Assembly: GCF_001577525.1 (NCBI RefSeq)
Contig: NZ_CP013015.1
Location: 388,632 to 452,631 of the forward strand
From: Candidatus Desulfofervidus auxilii
Lineage (GTDB): Bacteria; Desulfobacterota; Desulfofervidia; Desulfofervidales; Desulfofervidaceae
Direction: 5' to 3'
DNA: 64,000 bases
Of the stretch, positions 16,957-25,862 are shown one piece after another (within the stretch, counting starts at the first letter, position 1; each line of letters begins with the position of its first letter). The position numbers and the translations under genes are program-made. Below the pieces are notes generated by a model that was given only the letters and a program-made list of their open reading frames with translations, was not told the DNA's origin and did not search any database.

Positions 16957-19900
16957 ATGAAATTTAAATTTTTCAGTTGGATAAGTATTTTGCTTTTAAT
17001 ATTCTTTCTTACTGCTGCATCGGTTAATGCAGCTATTTATTATGTGGATCAAAATCATCCCAAAGCAAGTGATGAAAATCCTGGAACAGAGGATTTGCCT
17101 TGGAAAACAATTAACAAAGCTGCCCAAACTTTAGAAGCAGGGGATACGGTTTTAATTAAACAGGGAGAATATCATGCAGGAGGAGACCCAGCAAAGTGGG
17201 CAACTCCTGCCCTTAATCCTGTAAACTCTGGAACCCAGACAAACCCAATTATTTTTAAGGCATATCCTGGGCATTGGGTAAAAATAAGGGGAAATCCAAC
17301 GCCCATTGGAGCTAATAATAGAGACTACATAGTATGGGATGGATTTATATTAGAAACTGGGGAGGAAACTCTTAAAAGTGACCATCCGGAACGTGAGGGC
17401 GGGGTTAGAATTTCTAATGCAACGGGTGTGATTATTCAAAACTGCGAAATCATAGGGCATTATATTCCTACAACCGACAATCATAGTGGGATTTCATTAG
17501 GTAATACTTATAATACAATTATCCGGAACTGCATTATTCATGGTTTTAAAGGAGACAGTAAGAACTCTGCCGGCATTAAGTATTACGATAATAAAAATGT
17601 CACAGTAGAAAACTGCGAAATCTACGATTGTACAACTGGGATTCATGATAAAAGGGATGGGGAGAATAATATCTATCGATACAATATCATCCATGATTGC
17701 TATGTTGCCTATCGTGGCAATAGCGCTGGTGGTGGCCCTGAGGATGGGCATGATAACTGTAAGTTCTACCAAAATATTATTTGTGATTGCTCCTACGGAG
17801 GAATAGAGGTAGTCTCACATGTTCGAAATTTTGAAGTATTCAATAATGTCTTTTATAATATTACTTCTGATGGAATTGCCTATGCACTTGGAGAGTCTTC
17901 AATAGAGGCATATAACAATATCTTCGTAAATGTAACGGAAAAATCGTATACCACTTCTGTTACTCAAAAAATCACCTATTCTGACTACAACGATTTTTAT
18001 CAATCTGGAGGATTTGGCTCATATGCTACACTTACAGAATGGCAATCCGCTACAGGCTTTGACCTCCATTCTATCGAAGCCGACCCTCTCTTTGTCAACC
18101 CCGAAGCAGGTGATTTTCATTTAAGATCAGATTCACCTTGTATTAATGCAGGTATAGACAGGCAGGATTATGATGGGGATGAAGATACTACAGAAAGAAT
18201 CAATATGGGTTGCTATATTACAGGCAATGAAATCATTGGGCCGATTTTGAATCAGGGGCCACAGGTGAGCAATGAATCACCCGCCAGAAATGCCACAGAT
18301 GTGCCTAGAAATACTAATATCTCTTTTGATATCACTGATTCAGACGGAGTAAATCAATCCTCTATCTCAGTGAGTGTAAATGGAAATAATGTCACCTCAA
18401 GTTGCGCCATTACTGCCATTTCAAATGGTTTTCATGTCCTCTATGACCCACCCCAGGATTTTGATTATCGGCAAGATATAACTGTTTTAGTCACGGCCAC
18501 GGATGGCCTTGGCAATACAACAAATGATTCCTGGTCATTTAAGATAAAGCAGTTATCGGATGTGATAGGGTTTGACGCCTCTCTGAATGGGAGTTCAGTA
18601 AAGCTTACCTGGGAGGTGCCAGATGACCCTGACTATGCAGGGGTTGAGATAAGATGTTTTTCAAGTCCAGACCACAATTATGAAGTATACCCTGCAAATC
18701 ATACAGAAGGCACCTTTGTTTGCCGAGTGAATAAACCTGGTGAGTCTTGTATTCATAATGGTGTAATAGAAAACCATCGCTATAATTATTCTGCCTTCTC
18801 TTATGATGCCCAAAACAATTATACCGAAACAGTGCATACCCATGTCATTGTTGATGTGTCACCAGTTATTTCTGAGGTCGACTCTCAACCATCCACTAAC
18901 AGTGCAGTCATTACCTGGACCACAGATGAGCCAGCTACTTCCCAGGTAGAATATGGGCTAAACACAGATTACGGCTCTTTAACTGATCTGGATAGCAATT
19001 TGGTCACCAGCCATTCGGTTACTATTACCGGTTTAGTTCCAGAAACCTTATATCATTATCGGGTTAGGTCTCAAGATGCCAATGGCAATGAGGCCATCTC
19101 AATCGATCATACCTTTACTACTCATCCTTTAGAACCAGGCACCTACACAGTAATACTTGGGGATACCCCTGATAGTGATTATCCAGGCACTTTAGAAGAT
19201 ACCTTTATCAATATCAATGAAGAAAATAACTCCAATTCTCAGTATCTCAATACCTACACCTGGCCAGAAAATTCTATAGCCAATGCCATTATAATGAAGT
19301 GGGATTTATCAAACATACCCAGTTCTGCAACTATCCATAATGCTACATTATATCTATACCTAAGTCGTATGGGTGGCGATGGTGGAGATGACCTTTATGA
19401 CCTCTCTGTCCACAAAATCATCAATTACAATCCTGTAATTTCTGCGTGCAATGGTTACACCTATGATGGAATTAATCCCTGGACTCCTTACAGTGGACTT
19501 TACAATGACATCCCTCTTGCCCAGGCAGATATTGCAGAAGCAGAGGACACAAAATCCATAGACAAGACCTATGGCTACAAATCCTGGAGTGTTACCAATA
19601 TGGTGCAGGAATGGGTATCTAATCCTGACTCTAACTATGGTATGTTGGTCAATTCAGACCCTGTAGCCTCTCAAGATAGCAATAGATACTTTAGCTCTAC
19701 AGAATCTCCAAACCCTGACCAAAGGCCAAAATTAGTAATCACTTACACTATAAGTAATGCAGAACCAGACATCACTCCACCAGGTGAGGTCTCAAGCTTC
19801 AGTGTCACTCCTGGTAATGGTCAGATTACCTTAAGCTGGGTCAATCCCACAGATGATGACTTTACAGGCACCATGATTCGTTACAGAACAGATACTTATC

Positions 19901-20466
19901 CAACTAACTTTAGTGATGGAATCCTGGTTTGCAACAAAACTGCTTCTCCTGGCTGTAGTGACAGCTTCATTCACACTGGGTTACAAAATGGCACAACTTA
20001 CTATTATTCTGCTTTCACCTATGATGAGGTGCCTAACTACTCTGAAGGTGTGCACATAAGCGCCACTCCTACAGAACCTAGCCCGCCGCCAGATACCACT
20101 AACCCCACGGTTACCATAACTCAGCCTACATCAGCAGATACCTATTCCACCCAAAATAGTTCAATAACTCTGGGTGGCACTGCCTCAGATAATGTAGGAG
20201 TAACCAGCATTACTTGGGAAAATAACCGTGGTGGCAATGGAACAGCCTCAGGAACAGACAATTGGAGCATTCCTAACATCTCATTACAAGAAGGTGAAAA
20301 TGTAATTACTGTCACTGCCCATGATGAGGCTGGAAATACTGCCACTGATAGCATAACAGTAACCTATACCAACCCGCTGGCTATCACTACTGAAAGCCCA
20401 CTCCCAGATGCCATGGAAGGGGAAGAATACCACATCCAACTCAAAGCCACTGGAGGCTCAGAATAG
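16957..20466 (+). CDS. Secreted multidomain beta-helix / FN3 / DNRLRE protein, C-terminally truncated
   Basis: About 1,169 residues. The start at 16957 is chosen because TAGGAGGGG lies 9 bases upstream and a signal peptide follows (cleavage near SVNA). Domains by residue, approximate: 29-75 a DUF1565-like start (YYVDQNHPKASDENPGTED); 80-370 a right-handed parallel beta-helix; 430-520 a Big-type Ig-like domain; 530-720 fibronectin-like domains including TTDEPATSQVEYG; 725-920 a DNRLRE-like domain; 930-1030 FN3 (VTPGNGQITLSWVNP); 1045-1135 an Ig-like domain (PTVTITQPTS); then the first strands of a putative Ig (He_PIG) domain ending ATGGSE. The stop is three bases before an inverted-repeat element at 20471, so the C-terminus seems cut off. 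Likely an extracellular adhesion or glycan-binding protein; catalysis is not evident. Confidence 0.8.
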   Translation: MKFKFFSWISILLLIFFLTAASVNAAIYYVDQNHPKASDENPGTEDLPWKTINKAAQTLEAGDTVLIKQGEYHAGGDPAKWATPALNPVNSGTQTNPIIFKAYPGHWVKIRGNPTPIGANNRDYIVWDGFILETGEETLKSDHPEREGGVRISNATGVIIQNCEIIGHYIPTTDNHSGISLGNTYNTIIRNCIIHGFKGDSKNSAGIKYYDNKNVTVENCEIYDCTTGIHDKRDGENNIYRYNIIHDCYVAYRGNSAGGGPEDGHDNCKFYQNIICDCSYGGIEVVSHVRNFEVFNNVFYNITSDGIAYALGESSIEAYNNIFVNVTEKSYTTSVTQKITYSDYNDFYQSGGFGSYATLTEWQSATGFDLHSIEADPLFVNPEAGDFHLRSDSPCINAGIDRQDYDGDEDTTERINMGCYITGNEIIGPILNQGPQVSNESPARNATDVPRNTNISFDITDSDGVNQSSISVSVNGNNVTSSCAITAISNGFHVLYDPPQDFDYRQDITVLVTATDGLGNTTNDSWSFKIKQLSDVIGFDASLNGSSVKLTWEVPDDPDYAGVEIRCFSSPDHNYEVYPANHTEGTFVCRVNKPGESCIHNGVIENHRYNYSAFSYDAQNNYTETVHTHVIVDVSPVISEVDSQPSTNSAVITWTTDEPATSQVEYGLNTDYGSLTDLDSNLVTSHSVTITGLVPETLYHYRVRSQDANGNEAISIDHTFTTHPLEPGTYTVILGDTPDSDYPGTLEDTFININEENNSNSQYLNTYTWPENSIANAIIMKWDLSNIPSSATIHNATLYLYLSRMGGDGGDDLYDLSVHKIINYNPVISACNGYTYDGINPWTPYSGLYNDIPLAQADIAEAEDTKSIDKTYGYKSWSVTNMVQEWVSNPDSNYGMLVNSDPVASQDSNRYFSSTESPNPDQRPKLVITYTISNAEPDITPPGEVSSFSVTPGNGQITLSWVNPTDDDFTGTMIRYRTDTYPTNFSDGILVCNKTASPGCSDSFIHTGLQNGTTYYYSAFTYDEVPNYSEGVHISATPTEPSPPPDTTNPTVTITQPTSADTYSTQNSSITLGGTASDNVGVTSITWENNRGGNGTASGTDNWSIPNISLQEGENVITVTAHDEAGNTATDSITVTYTNPLAITTESPLPDAMEGEEYHIQLKATGGSE

Positions 20467-20470
20467 CTTT

Positions 20471-20640
20471 GGGGTCAAACCTACAAAATACAGTTAAGAA
20501 AATAGAAAACAGGAAACGGAAAATAGAAATTCCCATTTTCCATTTCCCAGTTCCCAGTTCCCATGTGCTAACATTCCAACGTGTTAACGTTTAAACGTGT
20601 GAACGTTCTAACGTGCAAACGTTCTAACGTCCTATTGTAA
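20471..20640 (+). mobile_element. Small inverted-repeat element with short-unit repeats (copy D)
   Basis: It starts with the 15-base end GGGGTCAAACCTACA at 20471-20485, then an AATAG/GGAAAAC heptamer block, a TTCCCAG heptamer block and an AACGTNNN octamer block. The far inverted repeat is degraded, ending near CCTATTGTAA. The near end coincides with the truncation of the secreted protein gene. The order of blocks matches copies at 21670, 27268 and 27993. Confidence 0.75.
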
Positions 20641-20699
20641 ATGAGATTGAGAATAAAAACATAATAATTTATTATTTTATTAATTAAAAGGAGTTAAAC

Positions 20700-20930
20700 A
20701 TGGCTACTAAAATACTGACAATAGCGGTTTCAGAGGAAATTTGGAAGAAAATTAAACAAATCGCGGCTTTACAGGGAAAAAGTATATCAGCCTTGATGAG
20801 AGAGCAAATAGAAAAATTTTTAGGGGAAGAAAACAGATATACAGAGGTTCATGAAAGGATTGCAAAGATAGCCAAGGAGAACAGGGGTAAGTTAGAAAAG
20901 TGGGAAAGAAAAGAGCTTTACGATGTATAA
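20700..20930 (+). CDS. Ribbon-helix-helix-type antitoxin
   Basis: 76 residues opening TKILTIAVSEEIWKKIKQIAALQGKSIS, the beta-strand plus helix pattern of CopG/Arc-type DNA-binding antitoxins, followed by a charged C-terminal toxin-binding tail. AAAAGGAGTTAA precedes the ATG. The stop overlaps the ATG of a truncated PIN toxin frame, the usual vapBC coupling. With the toxin truncated, it is probably an orphan antitoxin. Confidence 0.7.
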   Translation: MATKILTIAVSEEIWKKIKQIAALQGKSISALMREQIEKFLGEENRYTEVHERIAKIAKENRGKLEKWERKELYDV

Positions 20931-21072
20931 AATTTCTTTTTGGGATGCATTGATAGTGGCAGCAGCTCAAAGAGCAGTGTGTAAAATCCTTTTTACAGAA
21001 GATCTTTCTCACGGGATGAAAATAGCAGGTATAGAAATAGTTAATCCATTTTTTAAATTCGCTGTTTTGTAG
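20923..21072 (+). pseudogene. C-terminal fragment of a VapC (PIN-domain) toxin
   Basis: The ATG overlaps the antitoxin stop. The 49-residue product MYKISFWDALIVAAAQR, then LFTEDLSHG and GIEIVNPF, is the last third of a PIN domain, including the Asp-containing WDALI and TEDL motifs. The N-terminal part with the first catalytic Asp is missing, so it is not expected to be an active nuclease. Confidence 0.7.
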
Positions 21073-21103
21073 TCTCCTCTCTTGTTATTTTGAAATTCTT
21101 CCT

Positions 21104-21185
21104 TCGTGCTAACGTGTCAACGTTCAAACGTGTTAACGTGCAAACGTTTTAACGTGCAAACGTGTGAACGTTCTAACGTTCCAGA
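21104..21185 (+). repeat. Short-unit repeat array E (octamers)
   Basis: About nine consecutive AACGTNNN octamers (AACGTGTC, AACGTTCA, AACGTGTT, AACGTGCA, AACGTTTT and others). The array is read in frame into the next PIN-domain fragment, giving a SNVLTCKR-like 8-residue periodic peptide. Confidence 0.9.
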
Positions 21186-21417
21186 GAAATATGGAAGAGA
21201 AGTAAGAGTTGATTTGAAAGAAGCAAGAAAAAGAGCTGAAGAGTTGATAAAGTTTGGCTTTGGAATTGCAGATGCAGCTCATGTGGCATTTGCAGAAATG
21301 GTGGGAGCTGAATTTATTTCATGTGATAAAAAGCTTGTAAGAAAATGTAAAAGGTATAAAATAAGAGTTTGGTGCAGTAATCCTGTAGCTTTTTGTGTAA
21401 AGGAGGATTTAAAGTGA
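21186..21417 (+). pseudogene. PIN-domain toxin C-terminal fragment fused to a repeat-encoded leader
   Basis: The open frame can be extended to an ATG at 21106, but its first 26 or so residues come from octamer array E. Recognisable PIN sequence begins near EKYGREVRVDLKEA and continues GIADAAHVAFAEMVGAEFISCDKKLVRKC, the C-terminal half with the conserved DAAH and CDKK positions. The N-terminal catalytic Asp is missing. It overlaps the following small gene by four bases (GTGA). Confidence 0.65.
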
Positions 21418-21614
21418 AAACCGAGAGATATATGGATGAAAATACATTAATTAGAAAGTCTATAAAAGTCCTAATAGATACTTTAGGTCCTGTAGAAACT
21501 GTCAGATTTTTAAATTTGCCAAGAAAAAAAAGAGTTGAAAGTGTGAAGCGTCATAGAGAGTGGCAAAAAACGCTGGATAAAAATAAATTTTTTGACGAGA
21601 TTTTTGGTAAGTAA
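21414..21614 (+). CDS. Small putative antitoxin, partner of the PIN fragment
   Basis: 66 residues from a GTG start preceded by AAAGGAGG. The sequence VKTERYMDENTLIRKSIKVLIDTLGPVETVRFLNLPRK is helical and charged, without a clear DNA-binding motif by eye. Overlap with the upstream PIN frame suggests a former toxin-antitoxin pair in reverse order (toxin first). I do not recognise a named family with certainty. Confidence 0.5.
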   Translation: MKTERYMDENTLIRKSIKVLIDTLGPVETVRFLNLPRKKRVESVKRHREWQKTLDKNKFFDEIFGK

Positions 21615-21669
21615 ATAAGTAAATTGTTATTTTCATCCGTTGTGAATTATGGCTAGCTTTGGTAGCTTT

Positions 21670-21832
21670 GGGGTCAAACCTACAAAATACATTTAAGAAA
21701 ATAGAAAACGGAAAACAGAAATTCCCAGTTCCCAATTCCCATTTCCCATTTCCCAATTCCCATTTCCAACATTCCAACGTGTTAACGTTTAAACGTGCAA
21801 ACGTTCTAACGTGCAAACGTTCTAACGTTTTA
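21670..21832 (+). mobile_element. Small inverted-repeat element with short-unit repeats (copy F)
   Basis: Left end GGGGTCAAACCTACA at 21670-21684, followed by the AGAAAATAG/GGAAAAC block, a long run of TTCCCAA/TTCCCAT heptamers and six AACGTNNN octamers. The right inverted repeat is not recognisable; the array instead runs into the 3' end of the gene on the opposite strand. Confidence 0.75.
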
Positions 21833-22145
21833 CATACATAGCATGGATTATAGAATATGGAGTAGAAGAGCTAATATAAACCACAACATTCATATTATTA
21901 GTCATTGCTGTTAGGGCTGTGGCCAGCATTTCCTTTTTTTGGCTATCACGAGCTATAAACCACTTATTTTTAAAAGCCGGAGAGTCAGCAGTGTCTGACA
22001 ATTTAATATAACAATGTTTCCCCCAACCAGCACCAGCCATATTAACTGTGCAAGTATACCATTCGCCAGCATGAACGCTTACAACAAAAACCGCCACCAT
22101 GCTAAATACTAATACTATTGCCAAAAATACCTTCTTTACTCTCAT
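21822..22145 (-). CDS. Small secreted protein, unknown function
   Basis: 107 residues with a clear signal peptide (MRVKKVFLAIVLVFSMVAVFVVSVHA, then GEWYT). The mature part has CTVNMAGAGWGKHCYIKLSD and two cysteines that could form a disulfide. GAGGAGG precedes the ATG. The final residues MYVKR are encoded by the edge of repeat copy F, so the original C-terminus may have been replaced. No family recognised. Confidence 0.6.
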   Translation of the reverse strand: MRVKKVFLAIVLVFSMVAVFVVSVHAGEWYTCTVNMAGAGWGKHCYIKLSDTADSPAFKNKWFIARDSQKKEMLATALTAMTNNMNVVVYISSSTPYSIIHAMYVKR

Positions 22146-22199
22146 ATCATCCTCCTCTTTTTATTATTTATTTAAAAAGCATTAAAAATCGCCATCTAT

Positions 22200-22817
22200 T
22201 TATAAATAATCAGGTGGTGTCGGTTCTATACTTTTTATCTCAATTTCATTTTGTTGTTTTATAATTTCCTCCATCTCCCTTACAGTAAACCCTCTTTCAC
22301 CTGAGTGCTCAGGTGGGGTTACCTCCATATCTTCTATATCCATATCCTTTTGCTGGCTAATAATGCTTTCTACTTTTGCTAAAGTAACGCCTCGTTCACT
22401 TGGTTTTTCAGGGGGTGTAACCTCAATTTCTGTTGGGTCTATCTGATTTTGTTGATTAATAATCTCTTCAACTTCTGCCAAAGTAAGCCCTTTTTTACCA
22501 TCTTCAGGAGGGATTGCCTCTATGTTTCTTGGATCAATCTTTTCTGCCTGCTCAAGACTTTTTGCAACATCAGCCAAGCTAATGCCTATTTCACCATTCC
22601 CTGGGGGTGTGACCTCAATCCAATCTTTCTCTTCTGGGAAATCAGCTTCAAATTTGAATTTTGCCTTCTTTCTTTCATGTGAAATGGGCATTTCCTTTAA
22701 AGGTTTATCCCTTCTTAGGAAAGGACCAATGTCTCTAGATGGTTTACCTAACCTAATAGTAATAATAAATATTACTCCAAGAGAGATAAACACTATTCCC
22801 AAAATCCATGTTCTCAT
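22200..22817 (-). CDS. Membrane-anchored protein with four tandem TPPE-type repeats
   Basis: About 205 residues. The ATG at 22817 is preferred: GGGAGAG lies just upstream, while the longer frame needs a TTG inside that site. A single hydrophobic segment (WILGIVFISLGVIFIITI) is followed by a charged linker and four units of about 33 residues. Each starts with IEVTPPE or close variants (IEAIPPED, MEVTPPEH) and continues G.(T/S)LAEVE.II.QQ..ID. The last unit stops at IEPTPPDYL. The topology suggests a periplasmic or surface rod tethered to the inner membrane. I do not recognise the repeat. It follows the He_PIG/FN3 gene by about 33 bases. Confidence 0.65.
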   Translation of the reverse strand: MRTWILGIVFISLGVIFIITIRLGKPSRDIGPFLRRDKPLKEMPISHERKKAKFKFEADFPEEKDWIEVTPPGNGEIGISLADVAKSLEQAEKIDPRNIEAIPPEDGKKGLTLAEVEEIINQQNQIDPTEIEVTPPEKPSERGVTLAKVESIISQQKDMDIEDMEVTPPEHSGERGFTVREMEEIIKQQNEIEIKSIEPTPPDYL

Positions 22818-22850
22818 GCAACTCTCTCCCAATTTACCTCTTTTATCTAA

Positions 22851-23477
22851 TCATTCCCCAAGCAACAAATACAACCAAGGCATGGGCTTAACTTCTGAAA
22901 CATTACAATTGCTGCCAGGTGTGGCCATAGCTTTAGCCGCCTGTGAATAATTTCCTGCCTCATCATAAGCAAAGGCCGCATAATAATATTGATTACAATT
23001 TTGTAATCCTAAGTGCAGAATGCTAACCTCAGCACCTGGCGTTACATTAATATTATCAAGCAAGATAGCATCATCATCGTTGTAATCTATCGGGTAAGTA
23101 TTATTCTTATATAAAACCAAGATGCCAACCAGGTCTTCATCCTCTGGATTTATCCAAGAGAGTTTTATTTGTCCATCGCCCGGTGTAGCAGTAAAATTGG
23201 AGGGTTTACTTGGTGGTTGAACGTCCTGTTCTTTTACAGTCAGTGTAAAATCCTTAAAGGCTTCATTGGATGCAGAGTCGGTTACTTTAACTTTAAAGGT
23301 ATATGTACCTGCCTTTGTGGGAATGCCAGAGATAACACCATCGGTGCTTAAGTTCAAACCCGGAGGAAGATTGCCTGAAACAACTGAAAAGGTGTATGCT
23401 AAACTTAAAGAATGAAGGATAAAAAATGAACTTAAAAAAGATATTAAAAAACTCGCTATTTTGCAAAATGCACGCAT
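22851..23477 (-). CDS. Secreted He_PIG / FN3 protein beginning in mid-domain
   Basis: About 208 residues; the ATG at 23477 has GGAG seven bases upstream. A signal peptide (MRAFCKIASFLISFLSSFFI, ending near SLA) is followed at once by YTFSVVSGNLPPGLNLS and GVISGIPTKAGTYTFKV, the second half of a putative Ig (He_PIG) domain. Next is an FN3 domain (ATPGDGQIKLSWINPEDEDL) closely similar to the one at about residue 940 of the protein at 16957. The missing first half of the He_PIG domain is just the piece that ends that protein. The two may derive from one gene or related genes by rearrangement. Confidence 0.7.
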   Translation of the reverse strand: MRAFCKIASFLISFLSSFFILHSLSLAYTFSVVSGNLPPGLNLSTDGVISGIPTKAGTYTFKVKVTDSASNEAFKDFTLTVKEQDVQPPSKPSNFTATPGDGQIKLSWINPEDEDLVGILVLYKNNTYPIDYNDDDAILLDNINVTPGAEVSILHLGLQNCNQYYYAAFAYDEAGNYSQAAKAMATPGSNCNVSEVKPMPWLYLLLGE

Positions 23478-23544
23478 GGTCACTCCTTCCTGATATTCTA
23501 TGAATTATAAGAGCAATAAGCGTGCCAATTTGCCCTGTTTCGTG

Positions 23545-23993
23545 TAAACGTGCCAACGTGTTAACGTGCTAACGTTCTAACGTGGATAAAGAAGGAAAGG
23601 GAAACGGGAAACGGAAAATGGAAAACGGAAAACGGAAAACGGAAAACGGAAAATGGAAAATAGAAAACGGAAAATAGAAATTCCCATTTCCCAGTTCCCA
23701 GTTCCTAATTCCCAGTTCCTAATTCCCAGTTCCTAATTCCAATGTGCCAATTTGCAAACGTTCAGACGTTCTAACTTGCAAACTTTCTAACTTACAACTG
23801 TGTAATGCCTCAATCAAAAAGAAGACTAGAATTGACTAGAGACTAAGGACTAGGGACTAAGCACTAGGGACTAAGCACCAAGCACTAAGGACTAAGCACG
23901 TCTCATCGTTCCAACGTGCTAACGTGCAAACGTTCCAACGTGTAAACGTGCAAACGTGCAAACGTTCTAACGTAAATTGTAGGTTTGACCCCC
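23545..23993 (+). repeat. Large composite array of heptamer and octamer repeats (array G)
   Basis: In order: AACGTNNN octamers (23545-23584); GGAAAAC/GGAAAAT heptamers (23592-23672); TTCCCAG/TTCCTAA heptamers (23681-23740); mixed AACGTTC/AACTTGC units (23741-23798); GGACTAAGCACTA heptamers (23822-23898); octamers again (23899-23974). It ends in TGTAGGTTTGACCCC at 23979-23993, the same inverted-repeat end that bounds copies H and I. No coding sequence is seen in 23484-24218. Confidence 0.9.
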
Positions 23994-24218
23994 AAATGCC
24001 CCCAAATGAATATGTAGGGTATTTCCTACACTACTACACTAACTAAAGGTTACAAGGCCATTAGTTTAAATGCGTAGGTTTTTTATACGGAGCAATAATT
24101 AATAAAAGAGTCCCAAGTATACTGAATAACGTTAAAAAGCAGGCATGTATGAATTTTCATACAGTTTAGAAAACATTACAATGTTTACACATTGGATTTT
24201 AACAGGGAGGCCGGTATC

Positions 24219-25754
24219 ATGACTGGTATTTTTTCCTTGACAAACCAAGGTTCATTATTTTATATTGATTTTAAGAAATTTTCCTGCATTATAGGCCTTG
24301 TTAAGTTGAAGAAATTTATTTTTATAGTAAGTGTTATTTTTTTAATCAGAGGGTTATACCTTACAAGATATGTAAATGCGGGAAAGTTTATATTTGTCCC
24401 TGGCTTTTCAATCTATGAAATTTATGATGATAATATCTTCTTTTTGGAAGAAGACCGGATTGATGATTTAATTACTGTGGTTTCCCCAAGCTTTGTGAGT
24501 TCTTATGAAACTAAAAAAGCAAAGGTATCTGCAACTTATATGTCAGGTTTTGAATTTTACTCTAAATACCCTGAATTAAACACCACGATGAATCAGAATG
24601 CTTCCTTAAGATTAAATATCACACCCACAAAGAGAATAACTCTGGATGTAATAGATAATATGTCTTACTATGCTGCTGAATATGGTAGGGGATATGGCGC
24701 ATGGGGGGGTGGATTAGGCTACTTTGGATATTATGGGAGGTATAGAAGGACAGAATACTTAGAGCTGCCAAGGGAAGAGAGGATACGGACCTATTTAGAT
24801 ATGCTCACCTATCCCACTGATTATTGGAGTAATTCTGCAGATGCCACTCTACATTATAGGGTTTCTCCTAGTATTGATACTTATGCAGGATACTTTAATA
24901 GGTTCTATAAATATCACGAGAGAGAGAGGAGGCCATTTCCCTATGCTTTAGAAAATAGTTGGGAACAGGGGGGAAGGACAGGTATAGACTACAGAACCAG
25001 TCCAAGAAATACCTTTAACCTGGAGTATGAATACCGGAGATTTTCCTATACTAGGGAGATAGACACAGAGATTCATACTGCTACTATGGGATGGAGACAT
25101 GAAGTTTCACCCACTTTGTTTTGGGAAATTAGTGCTGGGCCTTTGTTTATTTCTTGGGGAGATGGAAATGGGGATGAAACAAACTGGCATGCATCTGCTG
25201 AAATTAGCAAATCCTTTAAGAGAATTGATATTGGGTTAGGATATACAAGGGATGTAAGCACTTATGGAGGGATGGGAGGGACAGGTATCTATCAAACCTG
25301 GTGGGGAGACATTACCAGCAGAATTACCCCTCATTTTACTGCAAGTTTAACAGGAAATTATAGCAGACAGAAACCAATTGCAGAAGGTGAAGGGGATTAC
25401 TATCAAAAAATGCACTACTATACTGTGGGATTAGACCTTACTTATCTTTTTACCCCTCGCTTGATCGGATTTTCTTCTTATTTTTATACCCACCAGTATT
25501 TAGAAATAACAAAGGAGAATTTGGATTATCATCAGGCAATGTTGGCATTGAGTTATAGCTTCACGCGGTGGTTAAGTGGGCATTTCCAATATATTTATTC
25601 AAATTTTAGTTATCCACTTTTTTATAACGCCACTGAGGAGGATGTAAGCGTTTATGACAATAGAGTTATGTTAGGGCTTTCACTCACCTGGCCCTGGGCT
25701 AAAGTCCCTATAAGACCCCCCTCCCCTCCTCTGACCCAGGGAGTTGGGCGTTGA
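24219..25754 (+). CDS. Outer-membrane beta-barrel protein, EPS-associated type
   Basis: About 511 residues. GGGAGG lies nine bases before the ATG at 24219; a TTG near 24306 (LKKFIFIVSVIFLI) would place the signal sequence at the very N-terminus and is an alternative start. The rest is rich in alternating aromatic/polar strands (YDDNIFFLEEDRIDDLIT, FNLEYEYRRFSYTRE, YFYTHQYLEI) and lacks long hydrophobic helices. This fits an outer-membrane barrel such as those encoded beside exopolysaccharide export genes (PEP-CTERM/XrtA-associated type). The C-terminal PPSPPLTQGVGR after WAKVPIR is probably added by read-through of non-barrel DNA. Confidence 0.7.
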   Translation: MTGIFSLTNQGSLFYIDFKKFSCIIGLVKLKKFIFIVSVIFLIRGLYLTRYVNAGKFIFVPGFSIYEIYDDNIFFLEEDRIDDLITVVSPSFVSSYETKKAKVSATYMSGFEFYSKYPELNTTMNQNASLRLNITPTKRITLDVIDNMSYYAAEYGRGYGAWGGGLGYFGYYGRYRRTEYLELPREERIRTYLDMLTYPTDYWSNSADATLHYRVSPSIDTYAGYFNRFYKYHERERRPFPYALENSWEQGGRTGIDYRTSPRNTFNLEYEYRRFSYTREIDTEIHTATMGWRHEVSPTLFWEISAGPLFISWGDGNGDETNWHASAEISKSFKRIDIGLGYTRDVSTYGGMGGTGIYQTWWGDITSRITPHFTASLTGNYSRQKPIAEGEGDYYQKMHYYTVGLDLTYLFTPRLIGFSSYFYTHQYLEITKENLDYHQAMLALSYSFTRWLSGHFQYIYSNFSYPLFYNATEEDVSVYDNRVMLGLSLTWPWAKVPIRPPSPPLTQGVGR

Positions 25755-25862
25755 TTTTCTTAAAATCAATGGCGGATTTTGGGCCTCTTCTTAATTGCTA
25801 AGAGCTTGCCTTTATGCTAAGCTAAAAAGAAGAGCATCCATTAACAAATCAAGTGTTTAATT

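Noticed and set aside
23545-23993. CRISPR array
   Set aside because: Units are 7-8 bases, contiguous and degenerate, with no unique spacers and no cas genes nearby.
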